Assembly: GCA_030278955.1 (NCBI GenBank)
Contig: JAOANR010000003.1
Location: forward strand, 32,999,227-33,063,226
Source: Hygrophila difformis
Taxonomy: Eukaryota; Streptophyta; Magnoliopsida; Lamiales; Acanthaceae
DNA length: 64,000 bases
Direction: 5' to 3'
The notes under the pieces are model-generated. The model was not told the origin of the DNA, made no database searches, and saw nothing but the letters and a program-made list of their open reading frames with translations. The position numbers and the translations under genes were made by a program. Below, one piece after another: positions 42,550-55,482 of this stretch. The stretch's first letter is position 1; each line of letters opens with the position of its first letter.

Positions 42550-42815
42550 GACCCTGGTTGATAGACTATACCCCACGTTCCCACATACCCCGTTGTAAAA
42601 TAAGTAAATAGACTATATTCCCCGCGTTCCCACCAGGGTCTGTGAAAACTTGTGTACAGGGTCTATTTACAGGTTTACCCGTCAAGAACCTGTAAAATAA
42701 GTAAATAGACTATATTCCCCGCGTTCCCACATACCCCGTTGTAAAATAAGCTCACCTACAAAATTGTAAAAAACTGCATTTTCAACACAGGTAAGGGGCG
42801 AACCCGGGCTCACCT
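42550..42815 (+). repeat. Interleaved direct repeats
   Basis: gtaaaataagtaaatagact with its following 18 bases occurs at about 42594 and 42691, and ttcccacataccccgttgta at about 42578 and 42724. Local duplications in a C/T-rich patch that also repeats gctcacctacaaaattgt-like words. Confidence 0.7.
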
Positions 42816-43195
42816 ACAAAATTCTTATGGCAATTTTCAATTGTGGCAGGGTGCCCAAGGCAAGTTTCCTGGTGGCTTTGGTATCAGTGCATTTGAGAAG
42901 ATTCAGTGTAAGCCTGGAACAGTTCATGTCTTGTGTGAAAAGTTAATACCTTCTTTTGATATTTACGTAAAACTTTATTGTGAAGTTATTAGCTATACTT
43001 CAGCAAACATTGAGGTATTGATGATGGAATTGTTGATAACTCATCTGTAACTATTTGTATTTTTTATTCTAAATTGGCTTGCAGTCATCAAATCTACATA
43101 TTATTAAGCATTGAGTGCAATTTTCTCAGTCCATGAATATTGTATTATGAGATTTTGTCAGCACTTCCCAAAGTCCTATTTCGTTCTTCTGCTCC

Positions 43196-43520
43196 TGTCA
43201 GAAAACCTCATGGGGGCGGCGAAAGTGAGTTCCTATGTTAGCCCTGGTTTTTTCCCAAAGAAATCCTGGGATCGGTTTCTTCATTACAGTGAGAGTATGT
43301 TTTGGTTTTTGGACTTGTTCTATGATGCTTGCTTGCCTTTCTTTTTAAATTTTATTTTTTTATCTCCTGCCTTCTTGTCTGTCATGCTGATCTGTACCTT
43401 CAATTTATTTATTTTTTTGGGTTTGAGCAGGCTCCAAGAATGCATTTGCCCACTATTGGATAACTGATTCATGCCCCATCTCGGTGGAAGCCATAAGCAG
43501 CAAAGCTCCTTTTGACAAGG
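43196..43520 (+). pseudogene. PRPP synthetase (KPRS3/4 type) fragment
   Basis: AAKVSSYVSPGFFPKKSWDRF (about 43219-43281) and, after an intron, SKNAFAHYWITDSCPISVEA with ISSKAPF (43433-43503) resemble consecutive parts of the C-terminal half of class II plant ribose-phosphate pyrophosphokinases, the cytosolic enzymes of nucleotide synthesis. The following residues (DKGHDLTVKEF) diverge. An exon-like piece at 42849-42950 (KFPGGFGISAFEKIQCKPGT) is unassigned. Recognised from memory of the family, so moderate confidence. Confidence 0.5.
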
Positions 43521-44103
43521 GGCATGATTTAACTGTGAAAGAATTCAGTTGCCAAACTTTAATCAAGCAAGATCTCGAGCCAGTAAGCACTTTACCCTAT
43601 TTCTTTCTTGTCCCTATTAAGTCTCTTTTATAACCTATGTGCATCTTGATTTTTGAATGAAGCCAGCAAACCTATTTCTTTCTTCTCCCTATTAAGCCTC
43701 TTTTAGTTCTTTGTATCAGATAAATGGTGTTTTTCTTCACCCGTAGTTCTTCGTCTCCATATGATCACCACCATCATATCTGGCCAGTTAATGTTCCCTA
43801 GGGCCACACAGTGGGAAGGTCCCACTTTCAGGAGATAACAGTTTACTCAACGTAATGTTTCAGTTGACTACATTACAAAAGTTGTAAGTTTTTGGAATCA
43901 TATGTTAGTCTTTTACCGCTTTTAAATTTTCCAATGTTTAGCTCTACCACTATGATCCTTACCATCTTTTATGCCGATATGTTTTCCTGTTTCAGATCGT
44001 ATCTCACGCGCATTTGTGTCTGTTGCTTATTATGATTGATCGTTGTTACTACCTTCACTGAAGTATTTGTCCTTTTTTCATGGGCCGTTGTATATCCATA
44101 GTA
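43521..44103 (+). other. 3' part of H2, no recognised gene
   Basis: AT-rich filler before the terminal hairpin. It repeats cctatttctttcttctccctattaag-like words near 43600 and 43670, and no coding piece is supported. Confidence 0.35.
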
Positions 44104-44133
44104 TGTTGTGCATCGCACAACAAGATTCACTAG
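44104..44133 (+). other. Helitron H2 3' terminus
   Basis: A perfect 8-bp hairpin with ATC loop, then agattcac and CTAG. Host T follows. Confidence 0.88.
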
Positions 44134-44279
44134 TATATATATCTATTTCTATTATATATCTACTAATCTACTAATACTATATAAACGGGAGAAGAGTGAA
44201 CTCTCCAAATTCAATTGCAATCTTGTCCGTTGGATCAAGTGTCCAATTTTTGTTTATGGCCGTCCGATCCCATCCAAAT

Positions 44280-47200
44280 TATGTCATCATGCTCCACTAT
44301 CTCCACTATCTTCCAACTCACACATCTGCCGTCCCTTTAAACCACTCCTCCCCCTCGTCTTCCATTCCTCCGCCTTAAATTCCTCCGTCCCCGTCCCCGT
44401 CTCCGCCGCTCTCCCCTGTTGCTCTGCCATGTTTCTTGCTTACTCTTATCGTCCTACCGTTCGGCTCCAGCCTCATTATTTTCTATGGCAACACGCAGTT
44501 CCTCGCAACATGAATTAGGGAAAGTTCTGTTCGCCCTAATTTCTCCTCCAACCCTCTGCAAAGAAGCACTGTCCTGAGATTCAGTCCACCCCAAGTTCCT
44601 GGAGCTCTGGCGCCCTAATTTCTCTTCGATGGTGGCATGCGACGGCTGCAATTCGATTCCCGTGGGCAGCAGATTCATTCATCTAGCGCTCAATATATTT
44701 TCGGATATTTTCGGGTACTCTAAAATCTGGCTTTCTCTCGCCCTAGCTCTCGCGAACCCTACCAAGGCTTTCTTCAAAATTGATTGCAATGCAAGGCGAT
44801 GAGATCCTAGGTTTCGCGATTTCAGGAATCAATTGTGAACGTAACTCTCGGCGGCTCGCCTGAACCCTAGACCTGCGATCCTGTCTTCTCCGCCTCCATA
44901 GTTACTGCTTTTTTCGCTGTCCTTTTCGCCTTCCTATGTAGCCTCCCGCTCACCTCCGCCCCGCTGTCTCCAGCGATCACAACCGCGCCGCCGCCGTGGT
45001 GCCTTTGTGGGCGTCTTTCTGCACACTCTCTTCTTTTGTGGATTTGTGCGAGAGTTTAGGGTTCCCCAGATTTTGTAAGGATCCCTCTTCTTTAGTTCTT
45101 TCTGCAATTTGTGATGTGTCCCGCCATCTCTACAGCCATCATTGCTGTGCAATGATTGAACAATGTTTGCTTCTTGTTGTTGTTGCTGTGCCTTATGATT
45201 GAACATCGTTCTATACATATGATTTTAAAGGAATGCTTAATTTGCCATGGGTTGGGGTTATTTATGACTTTATTGATTGTTGGGGTTGATTGAACTTATT
45301 TGATTTTGTTCCATTGAGTTACCACGCGGCAACACACATTCTGATGATGAGATTCCTTTTATTCAATAAGGTTAGATGAACTTAATATAGATGGTACAAA
45401 TGCTCAATATTCCAAAGGATATATGAATCCCGTCTTTCTGTAATAAATGGAAAGTGGATTAGGTCAAATTTAGTCTTGTGTCTGAGGATATTCTTTTGAT
45501 ATGTACCAGCTGTGAGCGATTTTTTTGTTATGCTATTACACATGACAAATTTTGGCAAAAAGATTAAGAAATCCAGTTATGCGTTTACTTGTTGGAATTA
45601 AAAGGGTTAACTTTGATTCCTACATTCTTCTCTTGTAAGATTAGTCTTAGAAGTGTTATAGTCAAAGAAAGACACACACAGTGTATTTTCTATTCATTCA
45701 TTCATCATTCAAGTCAATAATAATAATATGAATCTGCTTGAATTTAATAATTTTATTCCTAAAAAGGGGGGTGGGGTAGTTACTAGCTAATTAGTCATAG
45801 TCAAATTAGAAGGTTGCAGAATGAATAAAGCTACTATACCATAAAACGAGTGTTTTAGATTATGGGGATGTTTATTTCGTTTATAGAATCGTGTATGCAA
45901 TTGTTGAATCGGTTTTCTATCTTCTCCAACAGGGTCGTGACCTCGGCGTTTCGTGTATGCAATTGGATATTAATTTCTGTAGTCGTATGTGCTTGGTTGT
46001 GAGTTGGCGGAACTATTGGCCAGCAGTTGGCATTTAATCGAAAATAAGAAGAAGCTAATGGATATACGCCAGCAGTTGGCGTTTAATTGGAAGCATAATA
46101 TCATATCCTCTGTCCTCAGGTAATTATTCGCTTCCGTTACCTATATTTTCATTATTTTCCCTATTCTTATCACCCTCCCGAAGTGTCGCCTGATCTGATT
46201 TACACGCTTAGGGAATCGAATTCAAGCTACCCGTTTATGTTCGCGAGAAAATTCTCGCCGGCTTGCTTGAATCCTTTGCTGGAAATCGCGAATTCAGTCA
46301 TTTTCAAGGATTGATTGGTTGAGCTTTTCTTCTGGTAAGTGGAGATGTTTATTCCTTTATGCACTTATTTTGTCTTTTATGCTCATCTTTTTTTGGAGTT
46401 CGGTTAAGCTGTTGGTTGGCTTTTTAGAATTGATGAACTTATCTGTATCCAGTATGAATGAGTGGTTAGTTATTTGGTAAATGTGATGGGGTCCTCTTGG
46501 TCTGCTGATTACATATATTTTTTGAATGATTTGATCCATGCGTTTGGTCTTATTTGCTTGTAACATAGTTGGATTTGGAGGATATGGCATGGTGGGAAGT
46601 CTGTCTGAAAATGAATTCAGAGTTTTCTGTCATGTGAACTGAAATTTGTGTGAAATCTGAACCGAAATTGATACTGTCATGTGAACCGGAATTTAGCCCA
46701 TGACTTTCCTTGCTGCAAATTGGACTTATATAATTATCCTTTTGTGTTAAGAGCAAACAATCGTATAAATTTGATTATTTTAACCATCTTCTGGGAGCAG
46801 TGCTTTGGTTTTATTTTTAGAAATTCAAGTTTTAAATCTAGGCTCATAGGAGGTTTTGATTTTGATACAATATTCTTTTCTTGTTGGAGATGGTTTCTTT
46901 ATTCTCTGAAAAACTTTACTTGTTGACATTTTGGGGATTATTTATTTATAAAATCCTTTTACTCATCAAGATTCCTCCTTGATTTCTTATATCAGTTGCA
47001 TTAAAATAAGATTGAATGGATTTGGAACAATCCCAATTAGCGAACCTGGAATTAAACCATGCTGAAAATGCATGTAATGTGATTTCAGCCTGTGAATTTA
47101 ATGTATCAATTTTTGTTTCTCACAGAAGGGGAAAAGAAAAAGCAAGCGTTGGCAAGATTTCAGGCTTTGGATCTGAAATGTGCATGTTAGTGGAGGGGTG

Positions 47201-49061
47201 GGCACATGGGATTAGGCTTTCTGGAGTGGCTGTGAAAAATAAAATGCCCTCAGCCTAAGTAACCCAAATGGAGTCCCATTAAAGTAAGGTAACATAGATT
47301 TTATTTTTTTTTTCGAAAGAAAGTTATTCAGGTTGGTTCAATGGTGGTTTGGGGGCCTATGGTTTTGGTCCTTAGTGTTGTTTATTAAGTATGTACATAT
47401 TTATAATTAAATGGAGGTGTGATTTGATGTATGTGAATTTATGAAGATGAACAATTGGTCATGGCTTTGCATCGAAAAGGAATGCTGAAATGCCAGCCTT
47501 GTTTTTATTATGAAAAATGTTCAATATCTTTTCTACTATGGTTTTATTTGGCATTATAAAATATACAGTCTATTGAAGCTATTTACCTATATAGTTGAGA
47601 GTTTTTATTCATATTAAGAGTGCATGTAACTATATAGTAACCCTCTCCATTTTTTAATTTCCACATGGAGTTTTGGACATTTTGAAATATTTAACGTAGT
47701 ATATGTTTTAATAAATATGTTTTCCTATTTAGTGAATATAATCCTTTTTAAGTTTTCAACCTATGAATTGAGTATATTCATGATTTTATCCATTTCGTAT
47801 CCTTTTTTTTTTTGTGTGTGTGTAGGATAAAATGCTAAATGACATAAAACTGAATGCAGTTCTGCCACCCAAAATTTTGACAGTTATATGAAAGAGGTAC
47901 CCAACTTCAGAATAGGGTTAAAAGCGTATTCTATAATGTAAGATAGTAATCAAATGAAGACAAAAGGAAATTGTTAATATGAGAATAGCGCCGATGGAAT
48001 TGATAGAGTAAATGCAGAGAGGAGCTAAAAACTAATCTATTTCCTTGTAGTACTTCATAGAAGAAAAAGTATTTATACGAATAGTGACGGGCATTTAAAA
48101 GATAAATATTTGTTAATTATAGCGAATACAGTACATTTGATAGTAAATGAAAACTGGCATCCACCACTAAATTTTTGTTACTCTGTTTATGGAGTCGAGA
48201 TAAATCTGTTGATATGTCCTGAGAGTGTCGTGGTGCTGAATTTTGTATCTAGGGTTCTGTTTTCGCTGTTTTAAATAGTAGTGTTTGGTTTTGGTTTATT
48301 CTATACTGTCAATAATGGTCATGAAATATTTTTGGTTGCAAGGTTTTTTTTTCGACTGGATCTTGGAATTCTTTTTGTGGAAGCATCGTGTTGCTGGATT
48401 CTTATGGGAATCAAAGGAAGTATTCCGGATTATTGGTAAGACGAAATCTCCGGCTGAGATTTCGCTCAGGTATCGCTATTTTTTGGGGATTCTTGGAATA
48501 GTCTGCGATTGGTGATTGTTGGTATTCTGTTTTGGTGGAAATTCTTGGTGAATATTGGTGGATTTCGTGATTTGTGGCTGTGTAGAACATAATTGGCGAT
48601 AGATGAGGGTGGAGGCGGATTCAAATGTGTTTGCTTTGAGGATTTGATTCAGTGGCTTAAGGAAATTTACCTAAAACACATTTGTCTGTCCAGGATTAAA
48701 TCAATTGATTGGTTTGGTTTTGCATAGTACTCGGTAACATTTTAACTCAAAAGGATAAGTTAGGCAAATTTTTTTTGCATTCTTTATTGTTGCTCAAATC
48801 AAATGGATTGAATCTTTAATTATGACCTAGCATTTTAACAATTGAGCTAGAATTCTTCTGAAGAAATTTGGCATGTTACTGTCTCATATGGTATAATGAA
48901 CTTGATCATCTACATTTGATATGTTCTATGATTAAGCTATTTCAGTTTTTCTTTAAAAGTGGTACCGGCTGCACTGTTTATCTTTTTCCAAACAAGAAAT
49001 GACATTCACAACAGTTGCAGAACATGAATGATATCAGTTGGTTTTTATCATCGCTGTGCAG
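44280..49061 (+). other. First 4.8 kb of H3, no recognised gene
   Basis: It starts with a C/T-rich, moderately GC-rich leader (44280-45080) like the captured 5' UTR block of H2, followed by AT-rich intron-like DNA. Short ORFs of 60-136 codons occur (for example 44108-44518 and 47016-47258) but show composition effects or no family features. Sequences with promoter/5' UTR character recur near 46200 and 48480. Confidence 0.35.
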
Positions 49062-50612
49062 AAAGAGACATGGTGGCGAACACTAATTTTATTATTTCAA
49101 GGTCTTGGGGTGATATATGGTCGTTTCAGTATAGCTCCATTGTATGTACTTGAATCAATTGAACCAAAAGAAATACAATCTCACGATGAGATGTTTGAAC
49201 TCTTTTCATTTGTATTCTGGACTTTAACTATCATTCCTTTGCTCACGATGAGAGCTGACGACAATGGAGAAGGTAATCTTGAAAACTTTGGGATCAAGGA
49301 TATGCTATAGTCAACGAAGTTCATCTTGAAAATCTGACCTTGTTGATTGTTGCAGGTGGTCCATTTTCATTATATTCGTTACTCTGTCGGCATGCAAGTG
49401 TTTGGCTAATTCCTAGCAGCAGAACTTCAGGGTCGATTTTGCATTATGAAGAAAACAGCCCTGCCAAGAACAACTTGGAAAGTATCTTTCATTATTTACT
49501 GCTCTTCATGGCTTTGTCTGGTGCTTGCATGATTTTCAGTGAAACAGTTCTTGCGCCGGCAATTTCTGGTTTGCTTGTAACTTTGTTTTTGCTAATATTC
49601 ATATTTTGGCTGAGTCTATTGAGTGATCTATTCATCAATATCCTTCTTCTCATCTTACTCCTTTTGATCCAGTGTTGTCAGCATCATCTGGTCTTGGGCG
49701 ATCATTGGCAAAAATCTCTGTTAATTGTAAGAGTTTCATCATTAAGTGGATAAATTACAATGGATCATTCTAACTCAAAACTGTCTAGAATCTAAAAATT
49801 TGTTAATGTTTCTTCATCAGTTTTCTCTAGACAGACAACAAAAGACAAAGTGGCAAAAGCCTTGAAGAAATATGAGTTGCTATCTGGGATATAATTTAAA
49901 TTTTATTCATAAAGTTTCTGGTGTTGCTCAGTAATTGATCAGCCTTATTATAATCGTCATGTAAATACTTCACTAACCAAGTTGGTGGCATATTTTGTTG
50001 GACAATGTTGATCAGAAGTAGGGAAAATTAATAAGGCCTTCCTGTTCTTGCTGAAAGGATTTGATGTTGGTTACACTGGGATTTTTTCGTGATAACAGCC
50101 TTTAAGGCTTGATTCTTAGGGTAGGACACTTGTACTGAATAGGATTGCCAAATTGCCATAGTTCATATTTCACTTAGTAGATGTGCATTGTGGTCTTGAA
50201 TGTGTACTGCTCGGATATATCTCTTCAATTGACATAGTCTAATAGCCTGAGAATTTCAGATTTCATTTTATGCTGTCGATAAACAACTTCGTAAGTGGAA
50301 TCATCAAATGCCAGATTTGCTTTTTAGGATTCTAATGACATGTTTTTCAATGGATTTGGTTGGGTCTGTACAAATTCATAATTGAGTTAGTTGTAATGAA
50401 ATTCTTATGATTTTCGTTCATTTCTGAGTTTTCGAAGTTGACATCTCCAGATGTTCCAACTCCTGCTGCATGTGCAATATTAGTTTGTCTGTTCACCGTA
50501 CAGCATCACGGGACAAAGAGAATTGGGATCATATTTGCTCCAATTGTCATCACAAGGCTTATCTTCATTGGCGGGTTTAGTCTGTACAATCAAGCAATTG
50601 ATCTCACATCAG
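49062..50612 (+). pseudogene. KUP/HAK/KT potassium transporter, four exons
   Basis: Exons join in phase at GT/AG sites. 49062-49272 encodes KETWWRTLILLFQGLGVIYG, then SIAPLYVLESI and LRADDN-like MRADDNGEG. 49356-49568 encodes GGPFSLYSLLCRHASVWLIP and GACMIFSETVLAPAIS. 49673 onward encodes VLSASSGLG. 50451-50612 encodes VPTPAACAILVCLFTVQHHG and IGIIFAPIVITRLIFIGGFS. These are membrane helices 1 to about 5 of plant KUP/HAK K+ transporters. A short in-frame loss sits before MRADDN (the KYAFIVL-like helix end is missing), and several conserved polar residues of the pore region are changed. No later exons follow. Confidence 0.85.
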
Positions 50613-51615
50613 GTTTGATTTTCAACTTAGGATATTCAGTTTATCATCTTCATGTTTACCATTTAGCACATTTTGTTTACCTGGTTCATATTTCATACCG
50701 TATGTTTCCATGTTTTATCGCTGTAATAACACTTTGTAGATAGTACATTGTACTTGGTTCTTTCTAAAAGCAAATTTAGTTCATTTATAAAATTAGGATT
50801 CAGATTATTCTAGCTTGTCCTCTGCGGTCAAACAAAATCATGAATTTTGTTTTTCAAGCTCACACCTCTAGATTTTTTGGGTGTTTTAAGGTTATGCATC
50901 TTTATCGAAGTAAATGGACTCTCATAAGAGTACCAGTTTTAATGGTTCAGTTGTGAACACCTATGTTAGTTTTTAGAAAACATGTTTACTCCTTTTAATG
51001 CAATCCTCTGTTTCCAGTAGCTTCTACATTTTTGTATCTCCACTAATATTTGATATGCGGAAGCACAAGTGGCAACTAATTAACATGACAAGAATATAAT
51101 AGGTTCAAATTGTCGGAACAATAGGTTCAAATTGTGCTCTTTGGTAACCAACCATCAAACTTCTGGTCACTATCTTATGCACATGATCGAGTGATTGAGT
51201 TTCATAAGATCTCTAGATGATAATGGTGCATTGTTAAGTGCTGGGTATGTACGAGCAAACATTGGTTTTACTTGTATATGTTTCGACATACTTTGAAACA
51301 GACAACAGTACCAACATGATCTTGTTTTCTGCATTACCCCTTTTCTGCCAATACTGACATCTATGGCTTTATGTTTCAGCTTTACTGTTGGTCTACTCCC
51401 TGTTCTTGATCATTATTACTTTATTTTCCAGTCAGGTGTTCCGAAGTTATCTACTGTGTGGAGAAGAGATTGAATAATTCAGACCCTGCCTATATTGCTT
51501 CTCACAAACTTCTTTCCATGGCAGGTGTAAAAGTAAGCGAAGATAATTTTTAGTAATTTTCTTCGAAAAAGCATTTTTCTACTGTCCTGGGCTTGGGGAT
51601 TTTAATCTAAATATA

Positions 51616-51677
<62 letters not shown>

Positions 51678-51900
51678 GCACACAACACACAAGTATAAAC
51701 CAATAAGAGAATAGAACCATAAACAAAGCATCCTGAAGATAAAAGAAAAGTTTCAGTATTTTTATGATTTGTTCAGTAGGTTGAATTTCCTTAGTTCTCC
51801 GATCAAGCAGGCCATCTCGGAGATATCTTCCATAAGTGTCTTATATTGATGTTTAAACTTTTTGTTCAATGGTAAGTACTTATACAGAGTGCCTCCTCAA
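50613..51900 (+). other. No recognised gene; microsatellite inside
   Basis: AT-rich. An exon-like piece lies at about 51432-51530, between an AG and a GT, and is unidentified. The CT/CA microsatellite is listed separately. Confidence 0.3.
51619..51692 (+). repeat. Compound microsatellite (CT)n(CA)n
   Basis: About 18 CT units pass directly into about 13 CA units, followed by imperfect cgcacacaac. Confidence 0.95.
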
Positions 51901-52960
51901 ATGTCCCGTGGGAAATCAATTTAGGCATTAATACATGAAAACACAAAAAATTGTTGTTTTTTTTTCTTTTATCCTTTCCTTTAATTTGATTCCAGGTTAC
52001 ATCAAGAACAAGATAGGTTGAATGTTTCCTGTCTTCTCAGTCAATTTTTGGATGAACCTTATAAGTGGAGCCACACTCCCTTCTCATATGTCCCTTCGGT
52101 ATTTTAAATCAATTTTGGTTTTAATACATGAAAGTACAGGAAATTGTTTGCTCCCTTCGGTATTTTTAAATCAATTTCGGTTTCAATACATGAAAACCCA
52201 GAAAATTGGTTGCTTTTCCTTTAATTTGATTCCCAAGCTTGACAGGAAGGGGTGTTCAAGGTTACATCAAGAATAAGACAGGTTGAATGTTTTCTGAAGC
52301 TTATGAGTTATAAGTACTTCCTCTGTTTCTATGAAATTGCAACACTCACTCATTTCACGCGGTCATATGCACATTTTCAACGATTAATAACTTAAATTGT
52401 GTATAAGTAAAAATTATAAAAAGTTGATATTATAAAACTACAAGAAAAGACGATTCCAACAATATCTCACTTGACTATATTTCTCCTTGTATAACTATGA
52501 TAAAAATTTGAGTCAAAGTTAAACAATGAATAGTAATAAAAAGTGAAATGTTGCAATTTCACAAGAACGGAGGAAGTATTAAGTAGTCCCCTTCTCATAT
52601 GGCCCTTTGGTGTTTTAAATTAACTTCGGTTTTAAGACATGAAATCATATAAAATTATGTTTGCTTTGCCTTTTATCCTTTTCCTTTAATTTGATTCACA
52701 ATCTTGAAAGGATGGAGTTCAAGGTTACATCAACAACAAGACAGGTCGAATGTTGCCTGTCTTCTGAGTTGGTTTTCGAATCCTGTCTCATATGTCCTTT
52801 TCGTTTAGTTTCTTAAATCCATCTTTCGGTTTTCTGAATCCATTCGGTTTTAAGATTACTTGTAAGGAATCTCGTTCCACATGTCCCTTTTCTTTTGGGT
52901 ATTTTAAATTAATCTTTTGATTTTAAGGTTAATCCTTGGATTTTCACATAAACAATTAGA
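51895..52960 (+). repeat. Degenerate tandem repeat, units of about 250-330 bp
   Basis: The words catatgtcccttcggtattt, then ttttggttttaatacatgaaa, then cctttaatttgattc, then aaggttacatcaagaacaag, then gacaggttgaatgtt recur in this order about four times (near 51900, 52085, 52600 and 52790). One unit has an inner duplication at 52150, and one is split by a MITE. Confidence 0.75.
52315..52578. mobile_element. Stowaway-like MITE (264 bp including TA)
   Basis: Termini TACTTCCTCTGTTTCTATGA and its imperfect complement ending CGGAGGAAGTA form about 28-bp inverted repeats reaching into ttgcaacac/tgttgcaa. TA lies at each edge. Non-coding, AT-rich interior. Consistent with a Tc1/mariner-derived MITE. 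Confidence 0.85.
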
Positions 52961-54750
52961 AATCGGTAGTCCCATATCTGCAGCCTTTTTGATGACTTAA
53001 TGTGGATGTCTTTTTCGTTGTGCGACTGCTACACATTGCCTGGACTGGATTGACCTTGTTTTTCCTTTGTTTTAAAACTATACATGTGCTGCCAACTCCA
53101 CGGTTCCTTTTGCTCAGGCTTTATCTTTAGAATTCTCATTTCTTGTGTCATTACATTTACATCATTTTGTTCCATGATATAATATGATATTTCTATCTCT
53201 GTAGGCTATGCTTCTTCTAGCTTGGAATAGCGGACAGCTGAATTCTATTTTCAACTATTATACGTGTTCATGAAGTACTAAGAATCTCTCTAACTGCTTC
53301 GACTTTGAAATTTGTGTGAGAAACTAATTTCTTCGTATTTTAATTGAGGTGATGCAGTATCCAACTAAGTAATTTAAGGAGGAAGTGGTGCATGGGGTGA
53401 ATACAAATGCAAAGCTTGGATAGTAGGAATACAAAAGCTGGTCATGGCACACACTTCGTAGAGATATGCCAGCAAGCTAGAGATGAGAAGGAAAACCCAG
53501 CTTCGTCCTGGCGCTTCCCTAAGTTTGTTGAAATATTTCCTGTATGCTTCTTAAGTGCTATGAACTGTTTTTTGAATGTTGAGTTTGGTTATTAACTATG
53601 CTTTATATGACTTTCTTTGTCGTATGTTGGTTTCCTCACTTCTGCAGACAAACCAGAACGACACAAAAGGAATGGTGAGGCATTTGGTGCTGCATTAGTT
53701 TATGCTTTTTGAATCATACTTTGCAATATTTGTCACATTGGTGCAATGTTGGGGTATGCACTTACTGATTGTTGGCTTTTATTTCTAATATTCTATTTCT
53801 ATTGTACCAATTCTTTCTCGATTTCTTCTCAAATTGGTTGAAATGGAGTGATTATTTGTTCTTTTGGCTCTGTTTCTTTGGGTTTTTTTTTCCCTTTTCT
53901 CATTTTTTAGGGGTTCACTTTGTTTTTGTTCTGTTTGTTGAATGTATATATGAAAGCGGCATTTTTAAGATTTTTATTTGTTGGTTTTCTGATGGGTAGC
54001 TTAGGTGAGCAAGCATTTTTTTTATTAGATGTTTTGATAATTGAGCTTAGTGTCGATGTTGTCTGTACAAGCTTTCTAGATTTTGAAGTACGACTCTACC
54101 TCTCGAGATTCTGGATATATTTTTTTCGGTTGGGTTGTTTTCTGTTGTTTTGCTCCAAAGAGGGGGTTTTAGTGTTCAGTTGTACATGGTCTATTCATAG
54201 GGTTCCGATTTTGTATATGAAGATTTTTCTATGCGATGAAGGGTGGGTTTTCACTGGCAATTTGAGAGTACAGAGATCATTAATTTCTTTTCAGCTGAGA
54301 ATAAGAGTGGGCCTCAAATTGGTCGATATATATAGAGGGATGATAATAAAGATACATTTGAATTCAAGATGGTTTCAATTGTTCATGCGAAATAGGTTTC
54401 AGATAAGGTTGTTGAATGGTTCAAGTATTTTGTTTCATCTCCAAATATTACAGAGAGACACCATGTTTTAGATCCCAATGTAGATTTGAGTGGTCTGTTT
54501 CAGACTTCGGTTAAAAGGTCATAGTCTGTTAATATTAAAAATATTTTTTGGGAAGATTCTTGTGATTATCTTTTCCTTGGAAGTTTTAAATGTTTTTGTT
54601 ATGTTAGTTTTGTTTCTATTTATTGTTCACACTGGTTGACTTTTCCGATCGCCTGGGATGATAAGTAACCTCAGATTAGACATTGACTATGGTGGTGAAG
54701 AATGTTGATGAATTAGTTGAGGATCTGGATATTGTTAAATGACTTAATGA

Positions 54751-54862
54751 TGTGTGCTTAAAAGAGGATACCTTAATAGGACATATTTTATTGGTTTCTA
54801 TTGGTTTCTATTAGGGATATGTGCTTAAAAAGAGGATACCTTAATAGGACATATTTTATTGG
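54751..54862 (+). repeat. Direct duplication of about 43 bp
   Basis: tgtgcttaaaagaggatacc with the following 23 bases is repeated after about 22 bases containing two ttggtttcta words. Confidence 0.85.
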
Positions 54863-55371
54863 ATATAGTCTGTTAAAAGAAGAAATAATTTTAGGTTAGT
54901 GCACATAATTTCCTTATACTTCCTCCGTTCTCATTTAATTACATCATTTGCATAGTGTTTACTATTCATTGAGTAAACATTACATTGTTTCTTGAATAAA
55001 CTGCATTTAGTTACAAATGATTGAAAGGACTTCAGGCTATTTTGGTGTGATTTCTTGCTATTTGTGGTGTGATTTCATGATTTCTTTTTGGTGTCAATCA
55101 ATATCGAAGATTGAAGATTCCACAATTTGACCCTGCCAAGAATATGTGTCACGATTCAGTAATTGATTAAACTGTTGTCACTTGGCAATTTCCTTTTAGA
55201 AATATGAGCTCTGAATTCTGTAATGTTATCTTCAGTATATGCGTGGGTGTTGTCTATTGACCGAGCCAATACAAAGCGAGCAGTCTGATATTGTGTTATG
55301 TAATTTATCAACAAATTATGAGTACGACTGATCTTCTGAACCCTAAATCATACACAGATGGGATCAATATT

Positions 55372-55482
55372 GCTTTGAATGGTGATGAGATCAATATTGC
55401 TTTGAAACTCTCATTTCCCCTATTTTGTTTTGAGTGGTGATGAGATCAATATTGCTTTGAAACTCTCATTTCCCCTATTCTG
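55372..55482 (+). repeat. Direct repeats of gatcaatattgctttgaa
   Basis: Three copies of the word. The last two extend to about 60 bp, including ctctcatttcccctatt. Confidence 0.85.

Larger units (their letters stand above)
35129..44133 (+). mobile_element. Helitron H2 (9.0 kb, non-autonomous)
   Basis: The 5' end, TCTATTAATACTATATAAA, is preceded by host A and followed by the shared CCGTTGGATCA block and a gggtcgggtttcacccg palindrome. The 3' end is a perfect 8-bp hairpin TGTTGTGC-ATC-GCACAACA (44104-44122), then CTAG at 44130-44133 and a host T. It carries a GC-rich leader and fragments of EF-G, G6PDH, WEB and PRPP synthetase, all on the + strand with introns. No Rep/Hel ORF. Confidence 0.85.

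Noticed and set aside
53920..54471. 183-codon ORF in H3
   Set aside because: Phe/Leu/Ile-rich translation of T-rich DNA, no domain, no splice or promoter context.
54917..54990. Second complete MITE starting acttcctccgttctcattta
   Set aside because: Only one terminal repeat is visible; the matching end could not be found.
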